Below, piece by piece: positions 11,426 to 15,545 of a stretch of 15,545 nt of DNA (position 1 is the first letter of the stretch; each line of letters opens with the position of its first letter). Source of the DNA: Actinomycetes bacterium. Its GTDB lineage: Bacteria > Actinomycetota > Acidimicrobiia > Acidimicrobiales > CADCSY01. A program made the position numbers and the translations under genes. The notes beneath the pieces were generated by a model. It saw only the letters and a program-made list of their open reading frames with translations. It ran no database searches and was not told the origin of the DNA. The DNA is taken from contig JAODBP010000327.1 of NCBI GenBank assembly GCA_025464025.1, positions 1-15,545 on the forward strand. Direction: 5' to 3'.

Positions 11426-13186
11426 GTGACCCCCCGGCGCCGCCTGGCGCTGGAGACCGCCCTCGTGGCGGTCGGCTACTTCGCCGCGGCCAAGCTCGGG
11501 CTGCTCCTGTCGTTCGTCCACGGCAACGTCACACCCGTCTACCCGGCGGCCGGCATCGCCGTCGCCGCCGTGGTGCTCGGTGGCCGACGCCTGTGGCTCG
11601 GGGTGTTCCTCGGCGCCCTGGCCGCCCACCTCACGACCGACATCACGACCGTCGCCGCCTTCTTCATGTCGGCCGGCAACACCGTCGCCGCCGTCGCGTC
11701 GGCCACCGCGCTCGAGCGGGCCGGCTTCACGCCCAACCTGCGCGACGTCCGCAACGCCGTCCTCTTCGTCGCCGGCGGGGTGCTGCTGCCGGCAGCACTG
11801 GCCGCCAGCTCGGGCATCACCACCCTCTACTTCACCGGCGCCCTCTCGCGGTCGTCGTTCCTCAGCTCGTGGGGCACCTGGTGGGTGGGCGACGCCATGG
11901 GCGCCATGGTCGCCGGCTCGCTCGCTCTGGCCTGGTGGTCGGCGCCGGAGCGGACGACCGACGTCCGCGAGGCGGTCGCCCTCGTGGCCGGCGCGTTCGT
12001 GGCATCGGGCGTGCTGTTCGCCGCCTTCCACCACGGCGAGGTGCTGCTGCTCCCCCTGCTCGTGCTGGTGGCCGTCCGACTCGAGAGCCGCTGGGCCACC
12101 GGGGCCGTGGCCGGCGTCGCCCTCATCGCGGCCGGCGCCACGGCCAACGGGTGGGGACCGTTCACCACGGGCGACGAGCACGACAGCCTGGTGCAGCTCT
12201 CGATGTTCCTGGCCGCCGCCACCCTGACCACGCTCGTGCTGTCCGCTGCCCTGGCCGAGCGCGACCGGGCCCACCGGCGGCTGGCCGAGGCCAACGACGA
12301 GTTGGAGGTGCGGGTCGCGACCCGGACCGCCGAGCTGGCCGCCGTCGTGACCCACATCAACGACGCCGTCGCCATCGTCGAGCGCGACGGCACCGTCCGC
12401 CTGGCCAACCCGGCCGCCCGCCAGATGCTCGGGCTCGTCGAAGGCGACCGCATCGCCGACGCCCTGCTGCTGCGGGCCGCGTCGTCGGACGTGGCCGTGC
12501 TCCGCGAGGCGATCGACGACGCCGTGCGCCAGCCCGGGGTGAGCGCCGCCGTGCAGTTCGCCCTCACCGTCGACGGCGCCCGCCGCCACGTCGAGGCGTT
12601 CACCGACAACCTGCTCGACGACCCCGACGTCCGGGGCGTCGTGGTCACGGCTCGGGACGTGACCGGCCACGAGCTGCGGGCCCGGAGCCTGTGGCAGGAG
12701 GCCCGGCGCGACGTGCTGACCGGGTTGCCCAACCGGCTCCAGTTCTTCGAGGAGCTCGACGCCGCCCTGGCCCGACGCATGCCGTGCACCGTGCTGTTCG
12801 CCGACCTCGACGGCCTCAAGCAGGTGAACGACACCCTCGGCCACGCCGGCGGCGACGAGCTGCTGGCCGCCGTCGCCGAGCGCATCCGGGCCGGCCTCCG
12901 CTCGCGCGACGTGGCGGCCCGCCTGGCCGGTGACGAGTTCACCATCCTCGCCTTCGAGGCCTCGACGCCCGACGCGGCCCGCGCCGCCGGCGAGCGCCTG
13001 CTCGACGTGCTGTCCGCGCCGTTCACCATCGCGGGCACGTCGGTGTCGATCACCGCCAGCATCGGCGCCGTCGTGGCCGGCGATGAGACCGACAGCGACG
13101 CCCTGCTCCACGCCGCCGACGCCGCCATGTACCGGGCCAAGCGGGCCGGCGGCGCACGCGTCGAGCTCGAGGGCCTCGAGGTCTAG
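11426..13186 (+). CDS. MASE1-PAS-GGDEF membrane diguanylate cyclase
   Basis: The 586-residue product has three parts. Residues ~8-275 are an eight-helix MASE1-like sensor, with FVHGNVTPVYPAAGIAVAAV and SSWGTWWVGDAMGAMV typical of that module. A coiled-coil linker (~278-305, AERDRAHRRLAEANDELEVRV) leads to a PAS domain (~303-412, IVERDGTVRLANPAARQMLGL). The GGDEF domain spans ~425-580, starting with DVLTGLPNR. It keeps the metal ligands in FADLDGLKQVND (Asp460) and AGDEF (501-505), where the first Gly is Ala; such variants can be active. RSRD (492-495) sits five residues before AGDEF, the position of the product-inhibition I-site. The protein should make c-di-GMP in response to a membrane or PAS-sensed signal. 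Its stop shares a CTAG with the convergent MFS gene. Confidence 0.92.
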   Translation: MTPRRRLALETALVAVGYFAAAKLGLLLSFVHGNVTPVYPAAGIAVAAVVLGGRRLWLGVFLGALAAHLTTDITTVAAFFMSAGNTVAAVASATALERAGFTPNLRDVRNAVLFVAGGVLLPAALAASSGITTLYFTGALSRSSFLSSWGTWWVGDAMGAMVAGSLALAWWSAPERTTDVREAVALVAGAFVASGVLFAAFHHGEVLLLPLLVLVAVRLESRWATGAVAGVALIAAGATANGWGPFTTGDEHDSLVQLSMFLAAATLTTLVLSAALAERDRAHRRLAEANDELEVRVATRTAELAAVVTHINDAVAIVERDGTVRLANPAARQMLGLVEGDRIADALLLRAASSDVAVLREAIDDAVRQPGVSAAVQFALTVDGARRHVEAFTDNLLDDPDVRGVVVTARDVTGHELRARSLWQEARRDVLTGLPNRLQFFEELDAALARRMPCTVLFADLDGLKQVNDTLGHAGGDELLAAVAERIRAGLRSRDVAARLAGDEFTILAFEASTPDAARAAGERLLDVLSAPFTIAGTSVSITASIGAVVAGDETDSDALLHAADAAMYRAKRAGGARVELEGLEV

Positions 13187-14448
13187 GCCGCCGGGGCCGG
13201 GATCGGGTCGACCACGTCGACCTCGGTCGGCCCGTCGTCGAGCGCTCCGGCCAACCGGGGTCGCACGGCGAGGAGCAGTCCCGCGGCGACGATCACCCCG
13301 CCGGCGAGCCCGACCGACCAGCGCGGCGACAGGGCATCGGCCAGCGCTCCTTCGATGAACGCGCCCGCCGGGTACGAGATCGTGTAGCTCAGGATCCAGA
13401 GGGCCAGGACCCGGCCGCGCAGCTCGGGCGGGCTCGCCGTCTGGATCGCCGTGTTGAGCACGGCCACCGAGCAGAGCGTGGCGGCGCCGACGAGGGCCAG
13501 GGCCGGCACGCCGAGCCAGAAGACCGGCGCGGCACCGAACAGCACCGTCGCCGCGCCCTGGGCCAGCACGACGTACGTCATCAACGGGCCGCGCGCCCGA
13601 CCGCCGGCCTTCGCCGCCAGCACGAGGGCGCCGGCGACGGCGCCCACGCCGTACGCCGCGGTCAGCCCGCCGTAGTAACCGGGGCCCACGTGGTACACCC
13701 GGCCGGCGAAGAGCGCCGCCATCTGGAAGACGGGGTACCCGATCCCGCACACGACGGCGTTGAGCGCACAGCCCAGCAGGAGGCCGGTGTGGCCGCGCAC
13801 GTAGCCGGCTGCCTCGCGGTACTGCCGGAGCACGCCGCCCGCCAGCGGCGCGAAGGCCCGCGCCGGCGGCCGGAGCAGCCACAGGCAGAAGAGCACGGCC
13901 ACGAACGAGCACCCGTTGAAGCCGAACGCCCACGCCGGCCCGAGCGTGGCGAGCAGCACGCCGCCGATGGCCGGGCCCACCGCTCGGGCGGCGTTGGCCT
14001 GGGCCGAGTTCAACGTGATGGCGTTGAGCATGTGCTCGGCCGGCACCAGGTCGGTGACGAAGGCCTGCCACGCCGGCGAGCTGACCATGCCGGCCGTGCC
14101 GCCGACGGCCACGAGGGCGAGGATCCACACAGGGGTGGCGTGGCCGCTGGCCCACAGGGCGGCCAGCCCGAACGCGGACGAACCCTGGACGATGTTGGCG
14201 ACGAAGAGGAGCCATCGGCGGCTGAAGCGGTCGGCCAGGGACCCCGACAACGGGTTCAGCACGATCGACGGGAGGATCTGGGCCACCACCGCCAGCCCGA
14301 CCCAGACGCCCGAGTCGGTGAGCCGGAACAGGACGTAGGGCACGGTGACGTTCTGCATCCACGTGCCGATGTTGGAGATGACGGCACCGGTCCAGAACAG
14401 GCGGTAGTCCCGGAAGCCCATCGCACCCGTCGGCCGCCGCACCCCCAC
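13183..14448 (-). CDS. MFS exporter, MFS_3/EntS-like family
   Basis: The 421-residue transporter starts with FRDYRLFWTGAVISNIGTWMQNVTVPYVLF (12-41), the opening of the MFS_3 (EntS/DUF894) family. It continues with motif A GSLADRFSRRWLL (69-81), then SSPAWQAFVTDLVPAEHMLNAITLNSAQANAARAVGPAIGG (123-163), strongly conserved in the family. About 12 helices are visible. Members export siderophores, antibiotics or other small molecules; the cargo is not predictable. The start GTG at 14448 fits a TACCCT box exactly 6 nt upstream. An internal Met at residue 10 is possible but lacks such a signal. The stop codon overlaps that of the diguanylate cyclase on the other strand. Confidence 0.92.
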   Translation of the reverse strand: MGVRRPTGAMGFRDYRLFWTGAVISNIGTWMQNVTVPYVLFRLTDSGVWVGLAVVAQILPSIVLNPLSGSLADRFSRRWLLFVANIVQGSSAFGLAALWASGHATPVWILALVAVGGTAGMVSSPAWQAFVTDLVPAEHMLNAITLNSAQANAARAVGPAIGGVLLATLGPAWAFGFNGCSFVAVLFCLWLLRPPARAFAPLAGGVLRQYREAAGYVRGHTGLLLGCALNAVVCGIGYPVFQMAALFAGRVYHVGPGYYGGLTAAYGVGAVAGALVLAAKAGGRARGPLMTYVVLAQGAATVLFGAAPVFWLGVPALALVGAATLCSVAVLNTAIQTASPPELRGRVLALWILSYTISYPAGAFIEGALADALSPRWSVGLAGGVIVAAGLLLAVRPRLAGALDDGPTEVDVVDPIPAPAA

Positions 14449-14454
14449 CGGGCG

Positions 14455-14460
14455 AGGGTA
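14455..14460 (-). promoter_or_regulatory. Leaderless -10 box (TACCCT) of the MFS_3 exporter
   Basis: TACCCT is followed by six bases and then the GTG at 14448. No -35-like sequence is apparent, and a 5-bp palindrome occupies the spacer. Confidence 0.45.
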
Positions 14461-14461
14461 C

Positions 14462-14476
14462 GTGACAGGCCGTCAC
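14462..14476. promoter_or_regulatory. Palindrome GTGAC-N5-GTCAC in the divergent promoter
   Basis: A perfect 5-bp inverted repeat (spacer AGGCC) starts two bases upstream of the exporter's -10 box. TGTCACA recurs at 14506-14512. This could be an operator in the MFS/DUF4262 divergent region. Half-site spacing differs by one base from the CRP consensus (TGTGA-N6-TCACA). Confidence 0.4.
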
Positions 14477-14521
14477 ATCCCGGAAGCCGCGGCCTCTGAC
14501 CGAACTGTCACACCTCGTCCG

Positions 14522-14527
14522 CATCAT
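14522..14527 (+). promoter_or_regulatory. Putative leaderless -10 box (CATCAT) of the DUF4262 gene
   Basis: CATCAT matches four of six TATAAT positions and lies exactly 6 nt before ATG 14534. It is weaker than the TANNNT boxes but has the same spacing. Confidence 0.3.
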
Positions 14528-14533
14528 GTCGAC

Positions 14534-15040
14534 ATGTGCATCATGTGCGACGGAGCCAGCCGGGACGAGGTGCTGTTCGGCCTCCACGGGAAGATCGAGC
14601 GCTTCGGCTTTGCCGTGCAAGCCGTGGAAGGCACCGAGCTGCACCCGCCCTGGGCCTACACGATCGGGTTGCTCGACTCGTTCGACCACCCCGAGCTGGT
14701 GATGGTCGGCCGGCCGATCGAGGACGCCTACCGCATCGTCGGCGCCATGGCCGACGAGGTGTGCGACGGGCGGGACATCGAGCCCGGCGAGCTGCGGATC
14801 GTCCCGCCCGACGGGCTCCTCAGCGTCAACGAGGTCGATCCCCGCCACTGGGAGGGGACGCGGTTCGCCATGTGGGTCGAGTACTACGCCGCGGTCGGTG
14901 CCGACGACCTCGAGCCAGCCGCCCTCCAGGTCCGCCGGGTGGTCGAGGCCGATGGGACCAGGCTCGACACCTGGTCACCCGACGACCCGTGCCGGATGAA
15001 CCGTGCCGCCCGGCGGGCCCGCGCCCACCGCCGCCGCTGA
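14534..15040 (+). CDS. DUF4262 domain protein
   Basis: The 168-residue protein begins MCIMCDGASRDEVL, with a CIMCD Cys pair. It then carries the DUF4262 signature: IERFGFAVQAVEGTELHPPWAYTIGLLDSFDHPELVMVG (21-59). A linker (DIEPGELRIVPPD) and VDPRHWEGTRFAMWVEYY (101-118) follow, and the C-terminus is Arg-rich (RRARAHRRR). DUF4262 has no established biochemical role to my knowledge. The N-terminal CxxC might bind a metal or be redox-active (inference). The start is chosen because the CIMCD motif begins there and a -10-like box lies 6 nt upstream; an in-frame codon further upstream would run into the divergent promoter. A 38-bp gap separates it from the phosphoribosyltransferase, which has its own -10 box. 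Confidence 0.8.
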   Translation: MCIMCDGASRDEVLFGLHGKIERFGFAVQAVEGTELHPPWAYTIGLLDSFDHPELVMVGRPIEDAYRIVGAMADEVCDGRDIEPGELRIVPPDGLLSVNEVDPRHWEGTRFAMWVEYYAAVGADDLEPAALQVRRVVEADGTRLDTWSPDDPCRMNRAARRARAHRRR

Positions 15041-15066
15041 CGGGAAGCTGACCGAGCGACGTTCGG

Positions 15067-15072
15067 TACGGT
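15067..15072 (+). promoter_or_regulatory. Leaderless -10 box (TACGGT) of the phosphoribosyltransferase
   Basis: TACGGT followed by six bases (CGGGGG) leads straight to GTG 15079. CTGACC lies 13 bp upstream, too close for a canonical -35. Confidence 0.45.
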
Positions 15073-15078
15073 CGGGGG

Positions 15079-15545
15079 GTGGCCGACGCGACGACGACCG
15101 AGCGGGAGATCCTCACCTGGGAGACGTTCGGGTCGGCGACACGGGAGCTGGCCCAGCAGATCGCCGACAGCGGCTTCGAGCCCGACATCGTCCTGGCCGT
15201 GGCCCGGGGCGGGCTCACCGTCGCCGGCGCCGTGGCCTACGCCCTCGGCGTGAAGAACTGCTTCGCCATGAACGTCGAGTTCTACACCGGGGTCGACACC
15301 CGGCTCGACGTGCCGGTGATGCTCCCGCCGACCCTCGACCTCATGGACATCCGCGGCTCGAAGGTCCTCGTCGCCGACGACGTGGCCGACACCGGCCAGA
15401 CCCTCGCCCTCGTGCGCGACGTCATCGCCGAGCACGTCAGCGAGGCCCGCTCGGTCGTGCTGTACCAGAAGTCCCACTCGGTGATCGACGCCGACTACGT
15501 GTGGAAGCAGACCGACCAGTGGATCAACTTCCCGTGGTCGACCCT
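15079..15545 (+). CDS. Purine (xanthine/hypoxanthine-type) phosphoribosyltransferase, 3' truncated by window
   Basis: The frame is open from GTG 15079 to the right edge (155 residues). It has the type I PRTase fold: ILTWETFGSATRELAQQI, then VLAVARGGLTVAGAVAYALG (38-57) with the pyrophosphate loop, then the PRPP signature VLVADDVADTGQTL (96-109). It ends with DADYVWKQTDQWINFPWST (137-155). The 'D.y....d.W..FPW' ending resembles hypoxanthine/xanthine phosphoribosyltransferases, which salvage purine bases with PRPP; the visible part should be nearly complete. Exact base preference cannot be told. The leaderless TACGGT box supports the GTG. It is the second gene downstream of the exporter/DUF4262 divergent region. 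Confidence 0.85.
   Translation, partial: MADATTTEREILTWETFGSATRELAQQIADSGFEPDIVLAVARGGLTVAGAVAYALGVKNCFAMNVEFYTGVDTRLDVPVMLPPTLDLMDIRGSKVLVADDVADTGQTLALVRDVIAEHVSEARSVVLYQKSHSVIDADYVWKQTDQWINFPWST

Noticed and set aside
14462..14476. GTGAC-N5-GTCAC as a CRP/GlxR site
   Set aside because: The GTGA and TCAC halves are separated by seven bases, not the six of the CRP-type consensus. I kept it only as a generic palindrome.
10595..14848. Very long open reading frame (over 1400 codons) on the minus strand
   Set aside because: Only its last part (10595-11278) is a real gene. The rest is low-complexity antisense of the cyclase and out-of-frame exporter sequence, an effect of high GC where stops are rare.

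Overview
The window is very GC-rich, and its genes show the strong third-position G/C bias of a free-living actinobacterium. The gene content points the same way: a mycothiol-dependent DinB-type enzyme, a CYP142-like P450, a thiolase/OB-fold pair and a two-domain class III CoA-transferase. Acidimicrobiia or a relative is my best guess, but it is an inference from style and content; there is no rRNA or marker gene to confirm it. I see no tRNA, rRNA, CRISPR array, IS element or phage gene.

Layout. A DHA2-type MFS exporter runs off the left edge on the minus strand (1-1324). A 218-bp divergent region holds a 19-codon leaderless mini-ORF. A plus-strand pair follows: a thiolase-fold protein and a DUF35/OB-fold partner, overlapping by one base. 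From 3134 to 11278 everything is on the minus strand. In transcription order this block is: mycothiol-dependent enzyme, SnoaL-like protein, epoxide hydrolase (all overlapping); DedA membrane protein, CYP142-like P450, tandem-domain CoA-transferase; then a small regulatory operon of six-TM membrane protein, winged-helix regulator and alpha/beta hydrolase. A plus-strand MASE1-PAS-GGDEF diguanylate cyclase (11426-13186) is convergent with an MFS_3 exporter (13183-14448). A DUF4262 protein and a right-truncated phosphoribosyltransferase end the window.

Function. The thiolase/OB-fold pair, P450 and CoA-transferase, with the epoxide hydrolase, SnoaL and DinB-like genes beside them, read as a catabolic neighbourhood for acyl-CoA-linked degradation of a hydrophobic terpenoid- or steroid-like substrate. 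This is inferred from family membership and adjacency. No single gene proves the substrate.

Most interesting signals. (1) Two copies of the inverted repeat TGGTTTG-N5-CAAACC sit 45 bp apart and flank a predicted promoter of the membrane-protein/regulator operon. (2) At least five genes share a leaderless start architecture, a TANNNT-like -10 box exactly 6 nt from the start codon. (3) Both convergent gene pairs end in one shared CTAG, so the two stop codons overlap and no room is left for a terminator. (4) The CoA-transferase has a catalytic-Asp site only in its second half. (5) The thiolase and OB-fold proteins both lack the cysteines typical of their families.
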